DNA of 64,000 bases from contig NZ_BAFZ01000036.1 in assembly GCF_000308575.1 (NCBI RefSeq), positions 62,001-126,000 on the forward strand, given 5' to 3'. The position numbers were made by a program, and so were the translations under genes. Source of the DNA: Nocardia exalbida NBRC 100660. GTDB taxonomy: Bacteria > Actinomycetota > Actinomycetes > Mycobacteriales > Mycobacteriaceae. The notes under the pieces are model-generated. The model searched no databases. It saw nothing but the letters and a program-made list of their open reading frames with translations, and was not told the origin of the DNA. Shown in pieces: positions 53,190-61,262 of this stretch. Numbering within the stretch: position 1 is the stretch's first letter; every line of letters starts with the position of its first letter.

Positions 53190-55439
53190 TCAGCCCTTCA
53201 CGCAGAGCACCTGACGCAGCGTCGCGACCACGTCGACCAGGTCGCGCTGCGCCTCGATGACCTCGTCGATGTCCTTGTACGCGGCCGGGATCTCGTCCAC
53301 CACGCCCGCGTCCTTGCGCGACTCGACGCCCTCGGTCTGGGCGATGAGATCGGCCACGGTGAACTGCTTCTTGGCCGCGTTGCGGCTCATCCGCCGTCCC
53401 GCGCCGTGCGAAGCCGACTGGAACGAGGCCGGATTCCCCTTGCCACGCACCACGTACGAGCGAGTACCCATCGAGCCGGGGATCAGCGCGAGATCACCCG
53501 CGCCCGCGCGCACGGCGCCCTTGCGGGTGACCAGCATCGGCACGCCATCGATCAGCTCCTCCGCCACATAATTGTGGTGGCAGTTTCCGGTAAGGATGTT
53601 TCCCTCGAGAGCGAAGGAGTGCGTGTCCTTCACGACAGCGCAGAAGACCTCTGCCACATGTGGGATGGGCCGCACGGAGCGAACTGTCCATCCGCGTCGC
53701 TCGACAGCCTGCCTGTTGGCAGCCCACCGCGAGCGGTGCTTCGCGTGGACGAAGAACTCGGGCGTGAGGTCACTGCGTGAAATGCCCATAACGAACACGT
53801 CGGACTGGGGCCGGCCGAACCCTTCGCGTGTTTTCCTCCGAATCGGGAGGGTCCAGATGCCGAGTGCATCGCAGGCGGTCTTGAAGAATTCGAGATCCTC
53901 GCGATTCGCAGACCAGATGGCAGGGCGGCCGGTCTTACCGACCTCGCCGTCTGCCGCGAAGTAGCCCGCGAGCCAGCCGTATAGATCGGAGGTCGATCCG
54001 TCGAGTGCCGGGTACTCGCGCTTCCACTCGCGCGGAAGCCCGCCGAGCCGCTTGTACGGTTGTACGTTGTGGCCCTGCTCTCGAAGTTGCGCCACCTCGT
54101 TCAACTTCACGTAGGTCTTTCGTGATGGGTCGTCCGAGTACAGGTAATAGTAGGTTCGTACGCGCTCGAGATTGTCGAAGTAGGGCAGTAGTGCCATGTC
54201 CTTCGACCCATAGAAAACTGCACAAGCCAGCGCGTTACCAGCAATGCTGCCGTCGCCGAACACGAAGCCGCGGGCGATTCCTTCCCGAGACGGTCGTAGG
54301 TCATCCGGGCGCTTCGGGAAGACGTAGGCAAGGCGGTCTCCGACGCGGAGTCCCGAGGTGAGTGCTTCGGTGCGGTTGTGTGCCACCTTTGGTCGAAGAA
54401 GCCAGCGGTGCTCGGCTGTCGTGCGGATCGTGCGCTCTTGTCCGTAGCGCCCGACGACCAACTCCCAGAGTGGTTGGTGCCCGAAGGACAAGACGGGCGC
54501 CTTCACCCACTTGCCGCCCTCCGTGAGCAAGGTATGCATGCCACCCGCGAGTTCGGCGATGGGGCGGCAACCTTGTTCCGTCATTACCGAGGTCTCTCCA
54601 GCGAAGCAGCTGATGGGCTGCTCGAAACGCACTTTCCGCTCGGCGAATTCGGCGGCGACCGCACGGCAGACCAGGGCGAGCATCACCGCGCGGTTGCGCG
54701 CCGCGTACTCCTGCGCCCAGGTGAGGTCGCGGCGGTAGGCCTCCATCTCCGGCGTGCCGGAGACGAAGACCGCCAGGTCGCGGTCGGGCAGATCGATGTT
54801 GTGCGGCAGCGTGCGCGCGATCGCCATGTGCCGCTCGGCGAGTTCCTTGCCGATGTTGCGGCTGCCGGAGTGCAGCAGGATCCACACCCGCTGCTCCTGA
54901 TCCAGGCAGACCTCGATGAAGTGGTTGCCGCCGCCGAGCGTGCCCATCTGCTTGTGCGCCTTGGACTCGCGCGGCTGGACCCGGGCGTCCAGCGTGCCGA
55001 ACGAACCCCAGAAACGCTCCCAACCCGCCCGCAGCGTCGTAGTGCTCGCGCCGAGCCCGGCGACCTGGGAGCCGAGCCGGATGACGTCCACGGCGTCGTG
55101 ATGGGCCTGGAAGCCGACCGGCACCGCCGCCTCGATCCGCGACCGCAGCGACCGCAGGTTGTCGGGCAGATCCGCGGCGGTGAGGTCGGTGCGCACGCTC
55201 TCCATGCCGCAGCCGATGTCCACGCCGACCGCGGCGGGCGACACCGCGTCCTTCATCGCGATCACCGATCCGACCGTGGCCCCCTTGCCGAGGTGCACGT
55301 CGGGCATCACGCGGACGCCGTGGACCCATTTCAGCGCGGCGATGTTGCGCAGTTGCCGGAGCGCGGACTGCTCGACCTCGTGCTCGTGGGCCCACATGAG
55401 CGTCTGCGCCTCGGTGCCGCGCAGCTCGACGGGAAACAT
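53190..55439 (-). CDS. rtcB: RNA-splicing ligase RtcB precursor containing an intein
   Basis: Joins RNA 2',3'-cyclic phosphate or 3'-phosphate ends to 5'-OH ends with GTP and Mn2+. The precursor is 749 residues; removing residues 278-619 leaves a normal 407-residue RtcB. Metal and guanylate ligands by alignment to E. coli are Cys77 (VDIGCGME), His173 (GGGNHFIE), His190 (LLHSGSRN), a His in CHHNYVAEE (621/622) and the GMP-accepting His678 (SHGAGRRMSR). The intein separates PIS from CHHNY, so ligase activity should require protein splicing. No rtcA or rtcR is adjacent. Start is ATG 55439. Confidence 0.95.
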   Translation of the reverse strand: MFPVELRGTEAQTLMWAHEHEVEQSALRQLRNIAALKWVHGVRVMPDVHLGKGATVGSVIAMKDAVSPAAVGVDIGCGMESVRTDLTAADLPDNLRSLRSRIEAAVPVGFQAHHDAVDVIRLGSQVAGLGASTTTLRAGWERFWGSFGTLDARVQPRESKAHKQMGTLGGGNHFIEVCLDQEQRVWILLHSGSRNIGKELAERHMAIARTLPHNIDLPDRDLAVFVSGTPEMEAYRRDLTWAQEYAARNRAVMLALVCRAVAAEFAERKVRFEQPISCFAGETSVMTEQGCRPIAELAGGMHTLLTEGGKWVKAPVLSFGHQPLWELVVGRYGQERTIRTTAEHRWLLRPKVAHNRTEALTSGLRVGDRLAYVFPKRPDDLRPSREGIARGFVFGDGSIAGNALACAVFYGSKDMALLPYFDNLERVRTYYYLYSDDPSRKTYVKLNEVAQLREQGHNVQPYKRLGGLPREWKREYPALDGSTSDLYGWLAGYFAADGEVGKTGRPAIWSANREDLEFFKTACDALGIWTLPIRRKTREGFGRPQSDVFVMGISRSDLTPEFFVHAKHRSRWAANRQAVERRGWTVRSVRPIPHVAEVFCAVVKDTHSFALEGNILTGNCHHNYVAEELIDGVPMLVTRKGAVRAGAGDLALIPGSMGTRSYVVRGKGNPASFQSASHGAGRRMSRNAAKKQFTVADLIAQTEGVESRKDAGVVDEIPAAYKDIDEVIEAQRDLVDVVATLRQVLCVKG
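53583..54608 (-). mobile_element. Intein with LAGLIDADG homing endonuclease in RtcB
   Basis: Residues 278-619 of the RtcB precursor (342 residues). Block A begins at Cys278 (CFAGETSVMTEQGC); block B has TTAEH (340-344); endonuclease motifs are GFVFGDGSI (391-399) and GWLAGYFAADGEV (488-500); block F is VFCAVVKDTHSF; block G ends GNILTGN with Asn619 followed by Cys620 of the extein. The penultimate residue is Gly rather than the usual His. All splicing residues needed otherwise are intact and the frame is continuous. G+C is 53% over 54121-54240 versus 72% over 54781-54840, supporting recent transfer. Confidence 0.95.
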
Positions 55440-55531
55440 GGTCTCGATCCTTCCGTTGTCTTCACTGTCAACGGTAGGTACCGGCGGCACCCGGCGCACC
55501 CGAATATCCGACCGACCGGGATGGTGGAGGG

Positions 55532-56611
55532 TCAGCCCACGCGGTGTTCGAATCGGGCCCGGTAGACGCGCTCGGCATTCCCGTGGGCGATGGCGTTGAC
55601 CAGCACTTCGGCGTCGGCGGTGGTGATCGTGTCGTCGGCGATCCACTCGTCCATGAGCCTGCCGAGCCCGCGCCGCCAGAGCAGGGCGCCGAGGTAGTGC
55701 AATTCCGGGAGCCCGTAGCCGTCCGAGGAGTAGCACAGCGCCCGGAACGGGGCGAGTTCCAGCGTCTCGGCGAGCACGGCTCCGGCCCGCTGCCCCACGT
55801 AGGGAATGGTCAGGCCGAGATCCAGGTGGACGTGATCGAAGACGTGCGCGAGGTAGGCGGCATGGCGATGGAAGGGCCAGCAGTGCAGCAGCATCACCGA
55901 CAGCCCGGTGCCCGCGGTCCGGCGCAGGAAATCGGTGAGCAGCAGCGGGTCACTGTGCCGGAGGCGTAGATCGGGGTCGCCGAACCCGGTGTGGAATTGC
56001 AGGGGCAGACCGAACTCGGCGCCGATCCGTGCCCCGAGACCGACCAGCCAGCCGAGCACGTGCGGATCGGTGAGCCGGTGTTCGGGCGCGAAGCTGGTGG
56101 GCGGGTGATCTCGCACCGGGAAGTCCAGACCGCACCGGTAGGCGACGATCGTCTTCAACCCGACGGCATGGGCGGCCCGCGCGCGCAGTTCCGCCTCGAT
56201 CCGCTCGTAGACCCCGGACACCGCGCCGACCTGGGCGACGACCCGCTCGGCCACCTCCTCCAACCGGACCACCTCGCGTACCTCGCCGTCCACCAGGGCG
56301 GCGAAATCCGCTGTGCCGCCGCCGATTCCGGTGTCCAGGTACCACCGGGTCACCCCGGTGGCGCGCAGCAGTCGCGCGGCGACCTCCCTGGCGCCGAGCC
56401 GGGTGCGATGACGCAGGTAGACGTCCGGGCTGACATGGGCGGGCAGGTCGAGCGCGGGGGCGCACCACCGGCGCACCGCGAGCCCGATCGCGGAATCGAA
56501 ACTTCCGTGCGCGCCCTCGCCGAGCAGGCGCTCGAAGCCGCGCCGGTCCAGGTTCCCGGTGTGGACGCCGTGGCAGTGGTGATCGGTGAGCCGCACCCCG
56601 TCGGTGAGCAT
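55532..56611 (-). CDS. Amidohydrolase (FluG N-terminal domain-like)
   Basis: A 359-residue TIM-barrel amidohydrolase. The metal motif H-x-H is His12-Cys-His14 in DHHCHG; further expected ligands lie in LQFHTGFGD and LLHCWPFHRHAAYLA and the terminal Asp in YSSDGYGLPEL. The gene starts one base after the glutamine-synthetase-like stop. In fungal FluG proteins an amidohydrolase domain is fused to a glutamine-synthetase domain; here the same two activities are adjacent genes. A role in gamma-glutamyl compound turnover is inference. Confidence 0.88.
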   Translation of the reverse strand: MLTDGVRLTDHHCHGVHTGNLDRRGFERLLGEGAHGSFDSAIGLAVRRWCAPALDLPAHVSPDVYLRHRTRLGAREVAARLLRATGVTRWYLDTGIGGGTADFAALVDGEVREVVRLEEVAERVVAQVGAVSGVYERIEAELRARAAHAVGLKTIVAYRCGLDFPVRDHPPTSFAPEHRLTDPHVLGWLVGLGARIGAEFGLPLQFHTGFGDPDLRLRHSDPLLLTDFLRRTAGTGLSVMLLHCWPFHRHAAYLAHVFDHVHLDLGLTIPYVGQRAGAVLAETLELAPFRALCYSSDGYGLPELHYLGALLWRRGLGRLMDEWIADDTITTADAEVLVNAIAHGNAERVYRARFEHRVG

Positions 56612-56612
56612 G

Positions 56613-57983
56613 TCAGAACCGCCAACGTGTCAGCGCGACCAGCTCTTCGGCGCTCGCGGCGGCGTACCGCTCGGCCTCCGCACGGCGCACGGTGAGCAGC
56701 GCGTCGTGCAGTTCGGCGCCCATGGCGTCGGCCAGCACCTCGGACGCGGCGAGGTGGTCGGCGGCTTCGGCCGGTGTGGTGGGCAGGCGGCGCACATCCG
56801 ACATCATGCGTGCTTCGGCGTCGAAAGTCGCCGGATCCCCGGTGATCTCGGCCGGAAGGCGTAAGCGTTCGGCCACACCGGCGAGCCCGGCCGCGATCAC
56901 CGACCCGACGATCAGGTACGGATTACCGGTCGCGTCGAGACATTTGATCTCGGCGTTGGCGGCCCACCCCTCGGTGCCGCGGACTCCGGTGACGAAGCGC
57001 AGCGCGGCCTCTCTGGTCTCGCGGCCCCAGCACTGCCAGACCCCCGCCCAGCGCGACGGCGCCAGCCGCAGGAAGCTCGCCGGATTGCCCGCACCGACCG
57101 CGACCAGCGCGGGCAGTTCCCGCAACACTCCCGCCAGGAACGCCTCACCGGTCCGTCGCATGCCGTGCGGGCCGTCGCCGCCCGCGAACAGGGGGCCCTC
57201 CTCGTCGGTCACCGAGAGGTGCAGGTGCGCTCCGGAACCGGCGCCGCCCGGCTCGATACAGGGGGCCAGCAGCGCCCGCCAGCCGTGCCGCGCGCTCATC
57301 TGACGGATCGTGTGCCGGACCAGCACCGCCTGGTCCGCGGCGGCGACCGGCTCGGACGGTTCGACCGACAGCTCCAGTTGCGCGAGCGCGTATTCCGGAT
57401 GGAACTGCGCCACCGCCACACCTTGCCGTTCGAGCGCGGCGACCAGGTCGGCGGCGTATTCGGCGACCTGCCCGAGCCGCACCATGCCGTATGCGGGGCC
57501 GTGGATCGCGGGTGTGAAGCCCTCGGTGCCGTCGGCGCGGCCCACTGCCCATTCGGTTTCGAAGGCCATGGACAACCGCAGTCCGGCCGCCTGCGCCGCA
57601 GCCGTCTGGCGTGTCGCGAAGTGGCGCTGGCAAGCGACGAAACGGGTGCCGTCCTGGGTGTATTTGTCGGTGGGCGCCCACGCCCAGCCTGGCTGGCAGG
57701 CCAGTTCGGTCAGCCCGGCCAGATCCGGGATGAGCCGCAGATCGCCGTCGGGGCCGCCGAGATAGCGCCCGACCGCCATCACGTCGTCGAAGGCGAAGGT
57801 CTCGAAGCACGGCGACACCCCGATGCCGTATCGGGACGCGCGATCCAGCCGCTTCGCCGGGACGGCTTTCACGCGCGTGATGCCCGCGTTGTCCACGAAG
57901 CTCAGGGCGACCATCGACGCGTCGACCCCGTGAATCGGAGCGGTGTCGCCGTCGGCGGGGATGCGATCCGGCGTGGTGGCCAT
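56613..57983 (-). CDS. Glutamine synthetase-family protein (gamma-glutamyl ligase)
   Basis: A 456-residue GS-I fold protein. Ligand-binding segments are FETEWAVG (metal Glu), GGAGSGAHLHLSV (substrate and metal), NPASFLRLAPSRWAG and a C-terminal NAEIKCLDATGNPYL. It lacks the Tyr adenylylation region typical of the housekeeping GlnA, and the pairing with an amidohydrolase points to a gamma-glutamyl-polyamine, ethanolamine or similar ligase. TATCGT lies exactly six bases before ATG 57983, suggesting a leaderless two-gene transcript. Confidence 0.9.
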   Translation of the reverse strand: MATTPDRIPADGDTAPIHGVDASMVALSFVDNAGITRVKAVPAKRLDRASRYGIGVSPCFETFAFDDVMAVGRYLGGPDGDLRLIPDLAGLTELACQPGWAWAPTDKYTQDGTRFVACQRHFATRQTAAAQAAGLRLSMAFETEWAVGRADGTEGFTPAIHGPAYGMVRLGQVAEYAADLVAALERQGVAVAQFHPEYALAQLELSVEPSEPVAAADQAVLVRHTIRQMSARHGWRALLAPCIEPGGAGSGAHLHLSVTDEEGPLFAGGDGPHGMRRTGEAFLAGVLRELPALVAVGAGNPASFLRLAPSRWAGVWQCWGRETREAALRFVTGVRGTEGWAANAEIKCLDATGNPYLIVGSVIAAGLAGVAERLRLPAEITGDPATFDAEARMMSDVRRLPTTPAEAADHLAASEVLADAMGAELHDALLTVRRAEAERYAAASAEELVALTRWRF

Positions 57984-58034
57984 GCCCTCACGATATCGGC
58001 TCGGGCGCAGCGGGAGCCGTCGTGGCGCGCGCCG

Positions 58035-58913
58035 TTACTCCGCGGCCAGGGCGGCGGTGATCTCCTCGCGGGCGGGGATCGAACTGCTCGCACCCAACCG
58101 GGTCGTCGCCAGCGCTCCGGCTGCGCACGCCCAGGTCAGTGCCCATTCGGGGCCGCGATGCCAGGCCGCGGCCAACGCGCCGGTGAACGCGTCGCCCGCC
58201 CCGGTGGTGTCGACGACCTCCACCTGCGGGCTGGGCCGGGACAGGCGGGCGCCATCCGGTCCGCGATAGTCCGCGCCCGCCGCCCCGCGGGTGACGACCA
58301 CGTGCGCGACGGCGTCGAGAGCCGCGCCCAGTTTTTCGGCCTCGCCCGAATTCACCACGGCGACATCGACATTCGCCCACAGTTCGGCGGGGGTGGGGCG
58401 CACCGGCGAAGGGTTCAGCAGCACCGTCGTGTCGTGCGCGCGGGCGTGGCGGGCCGCGGCGGCGACCGTTTCGACCGGAATCTCCAACTGGCACAGCAAG
58501 ATATCGGCGGCCGCGATGGCCGTCAGGTCGTCCTCGGCCAGCTCGGTCATCCGCGCGTTGGCGCCCCCGATGACGATGATGCTGTTCTCGCCGTCGTCGT
58601 CCACCACGATGGTGGCGATGCCGCTCGGCCCGGCGACGGTGCGCAGCCGGTCGGCCGACACCCCCGCGGCGGTGAGCGCGCCGCGCAGTTCGCCCGCGAA
58701 GACGTCGTCGCCGACCGCTCCGAGGAAGCGGACCGCGCCACCCGCTCGCTGCGCGGCGATGGCCTGATTGGCACCTTTCCCGCCCGGCACCATGGCGAAG
58801 CCGCCGCCGAGGACCGTCTCGCCGGGGACGGGTCTGCGCGCCGTCGTGGTCACCAGATCCATGTTGACGCTGCCGAGCACCGCGATCGCGGGAGCGTCCG
58901 GTTCGACCGTCAT
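58035..58913 (-). CDS. rbsK: Ribokinase (PfkB family)
   Basis: Phosphorylates ribose to ribose-5-phosphate. The 292-residue product has the N-terminal strand IAVLGSVNMDLV, the substrate loop GGKGANQA (from 44) and the catalytic DTTGAGDAFTGAL with base Asp241. No ribose transporter or rbsD gene is adjacent; it is divergent from proA across 108 bp. ATG 58913 lacks a clear ribosome binding site. Other PfkB sugar or nucleoside kinases are possible, but GSVNMDLV and GGKGANQA favour ribokinase. Confidence 0.9.
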   Translation of the reverse strand: MTVEPDAPAIAVLGSVNMDLVTTTARRPVPGETVLGGGFAMVPGGKGANQAIAAQRAGGAVRFLGAVGDDVFAGELRGALTAAGVSADRLRTVAGPSGIATIVVDDDGENSIIVIGGANARMTELAEDDLTAIAAADILLCQLEIPVETVAAAARHARAHDTTVLLNPSPVRPTPAELWANVDVAVVNSGEAEKLGAALDAVAHVVVTRGAAGADYRGPDGARLSRPSPQVEVVDTTGAGDAFTGALAAAWHRGPEWALTWACAAGALATTRLGASSSIPAREEITAALAAE

Positions 58914-59009
58914 ATCGCCGGACGGTAGTCGCCCCGCGAGGGCCGCGCACGTGACCGCGCGCCCGCGTCGGCGCGGCCCAGCGGGTGGATCGGCGCTGCC
59001 CCCCTTGCG

Positions 59010-59015
59010 TAGGCT
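59010..59015 (+). promoter_or_regulatory. -10 element for leaderless proA
   Basis: TAGGCT ends six bases before the ATG at 59022; no Shine-Dalgarno is present. The same hexamer precedes ndk. Confidence 0.65.
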
Positions 59016-59021
59016 GTACCC

Positions 59022-60287
59022 ATGACGGTAGGAACGACCACCCAACCGGATGTCCGTGCGGTGGTGCATGAGGCCGCGCGCAAGGCCAGGGTCGCGTCGC
59101 GGGCATTGGCCCAGCTGACGACCGCGCAGAAGAACGACGCGCTGCATGCCGCCGCCGACGCGCTGCTCGCCGCCGCCGATCGGGTGCTGGCCGCCAACGC
59201 CGAGGACATCGCCGCGGCGCGGGCCGCGGGCACCGAGGAATCGCTGCTGGACCGGCTGCGGCTGACCAAGCCCCGCATCGACGGCATCGCCTCGGGGTTG
59301 CGGCAGGTGGCCGGCCTGCCCGATCCGGTCGGTGTGGTGGTGCGCGGCTCGACCCTGCCGAACGGGCTGGAGATCAGGCAGGTGCGCGTGCCGCTCGGCG
59401 TGGTGGGCATGGTGTACGAGGCCCGGCCGAACGTCACCGTCGACGCGTTCGGGCTCGCGCTCAAGTCCGGTAACGCCGCCCTGCTGCGCGGCTCGTCCTC
59501 GGCGGCGCGGTCCAATGCCGCGCTCGTCGCGGTGCTGCGCGAATCGCTTGTCACGCAAGACATCCCGGCCGACGCCGTGCAGCTGCTGCCGAGCGACGAC
59601 CGGTCCAGCGTCACCCATCTGATCCAGGCCCGCGGCCTGGTCGACGTCGTCATTCCGCGCGGCGGCGCCGGGTTGATCAACGCGGTCGTCCGCGACGCGC
59701 AGGTGCCCACCATCGAGACCGGCACCGGCAACTGCCACGTCTACGTGCACGCCGCCGCCGATCTGGCCATGGCAGAGCGGATCCTGATCAACGCCAAGAC
59801 CCGCCGTCCCAGCGTGTGCAACGCGGCCGAGACCGTGCTGATCGACGCCGCCATCGCGGACACCGCGCTGCCGCGGCTCACCGACGCGCTGGAGCGGGCC
59901 GGGGTCACCATCCACGGTGACCTCCCCGGCCAGGTTCCGGCCACCGACGCGGACTGGGGCGAGGAGTACCTCACCCTGGACATCGCGCTCAAGGTCGTCG
60001 ACGGCCTGGACGCGGCTGTGGAGCACATCAACACCTGGGGCACCGGCCACACCGAGGCCATCGTCACCGGCGACCTCGCCGCGGCGCGCGAGTTCACCGG
60101 CCGGGTCGACGCCGCCGCCGTGATGGTGAACGCCTCCACCGCCTTCACCGACGGCGAGCAGTTCGGCTTCGGCGCCGAGATCGGTATTTCCACCCAGAAA
60201 CTGCACGCGCGCGGTCCGATGGCCCTGCCGGAACTGACCTCGACGAAGTGGATCGTCTGGGGCGAGGGCCAGATCCGGCCGGTCTGA
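59022..60287 (+). CDS. proA: Gamma-glutamyl phosphate reductase
   Basis: Second enzyme of proline synthesis, reducing glutamyl-5-phosphate to the semialdehyde with NADPH. The 421-residue aldehyde-dehydrogenase-fold product has [17 protein letters not shown], the [11 protein letters not shown] segment, [11 protein letters not shown] and the catalytic Cys in [10 protein letters not shown]. It completes the pathway with proB at 34.5 kb. It is followed by the MoxR-VWA pair as in Rv2427c-Rv2425c. Confidence 0.97.
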   Translation: MTVGTTTQPDVRAVVHEAARKARVASRALAQLTTAQKNDALHAAADALLAAADRVLAANAEDIAAARAAGTEESLLDRLRLTKPRIDGIASGLRQVAGLPDPVGVVVRGSTLPNGLEIRQVRVPLGVVGMVYEARPNVTVDAFGLALKSGNAALLRGSSSAARSNAALVAVLRESLVTQDIPADAVQLLPSDDRSSVTHLIQARGLVDVVIPRGGAGLINAVVRDAQVPTIETGTGNCHVYVHAAADLAMAERILINAKTRRPSVCNAAETVLIDAAIADTALPRLTDALERAGVTIHGDLPGQVPATDADWGEEYLTLDIALKVVDGLDAAVEHINTWGTGHTEAIVTGDLAAAREFTGRVDAAAVMVNASTAFTDGEQFGFGAEIGISTQKLHARGPMALPELTSTKWIVWGEGQIRPV

Positions 60288-60380
60288 CCGGGGTGCGCGG
60301 CGGCCGCGAACGATGCCGAGTCGGTGTCCGCGCCGCGCTGCCGTAGCGTGGGGGATGGTTCGGAAGAAAGGTGCCGGGTG

Positions 60381-61259
60381 GTGTCGGAGAGCGCAGTACA
60401 GGAGCCGGTCTTCTCGTCGGTGGAAGACGTCCTCGAACGGTTGGCGAGCACGGGCTACCTGGCGGACAAGGCCACCGCCACCTCGGTGTTCCTGGCCGAT
60501 CGGCTGGGCAAGCCGCTGCTGATCGAGGGACCTGCGGGTGTGGGCAAGACCGAGCTGGCGCGGGCTGTCGCGCAAACCTCGGGCGCGGAGCTGGTGCGGT
60601 TGCAGTGCTACGAGGGCGTCGACGAGGCCCGCGCGCTGTACGAGTGGAATCACGCCAAGCAGATCCTGCGCATCCAGGCCTCCAGTGAGAACGACTGGCA
60701 GGAGACGAAGGCCGACGTCTTCACCGAGGAATTCCTGCTGTCGCGCCCGCTGCTGACCGCGATCCGGCGCACCGATCCCACGGTGCTGCTGATCGACGAG
60801 ACCGACAAGGCCGACGTCGAGATCGAGGGCCTGTTGCTCGAGGTACTCAGCGATTTCGCGGTGACGGTGCCGGAGCTGGGCACGATCACCGCCAGCCGCA
60901 AGCCGTTCGTGGTACTCACCTCGAACGCCACGCGGGAGCTGTCCGAGGCGCTCAAGCGCCGCTGCCTGTATCTGCACCTGGACTTCCCGGACGAGGAGCT
61001 GGAGCGGCGCATCCTGGCCAGCCGGGTCCCGGAGCTGTCGGCGGCCGTCGCCGCGCAACTGGTGCGGATCGTGCACGTACTGCGCGGCATGCAGTTGAAG
61101 AAGCTGCCCTCGGTCGCCGAATCGATCGACTGGGGCCGCACGCTGCTGGCGCTGGGCCTGCGTGACCTGGACGACACGACCGTTCGCGCCACTCTCGGTG
61201 TGGTCCTCAAACACCAGAGCGACCACCAGCGCGCGCTGGCCGAACTGAAGCTGGCCTGA
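60381..61259 (+). CDS. MoxR-type AAA+ ATPase
   Basis: A 292-residue AAA+ protein with Walker A GPAGVGKT (50-57), Walker B LLIDETD (DE at 139-140), sensor 1 VVLTSNATRELSEALKRRCL and an arginine in the last segment. MoxR ATPases act as chaperones with VWA-domain partners; the VWA gene follows after 3 nt. GTG 60381 with AAAGG nine bases upstream is preferred to an in-frame upstream start at 60324. Counterpart of Rv2426c. Confidence 0.93.
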   Translation: MSESAVQEPVFSSVEDVLERLASTGYLADKATATSVFLADRLGKPLLIEGPAGVGKTELARAVAQTSGAELVRLQCYEGVDEARALYEWNHAKQILRIQASSENDWQETKADVFTEEFLLSRPLLTAIRRTDPTVLLIDETDKADVEIEGLLLEVLSDFAVTVPELGTITASRKPFVVLTSNATRELSEALKRRCLYLHLDFPDEELERRILASRVPELSAAVAAQLVRIVHVLRGMQLKKLPSVAESIDWGRTLLALGLRDLDDTTVRATLGVVLKHQSDHQRALAELKLA

Positions 61260-61262
61260 GCC

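Noticed and set aside
55535..55560. tRNA T-loop-like GTTCGAATC
   Set aside because: It lies inside the coding end of the amidohydrolase gene and no tRNA cloverleaf can be drawn around it.
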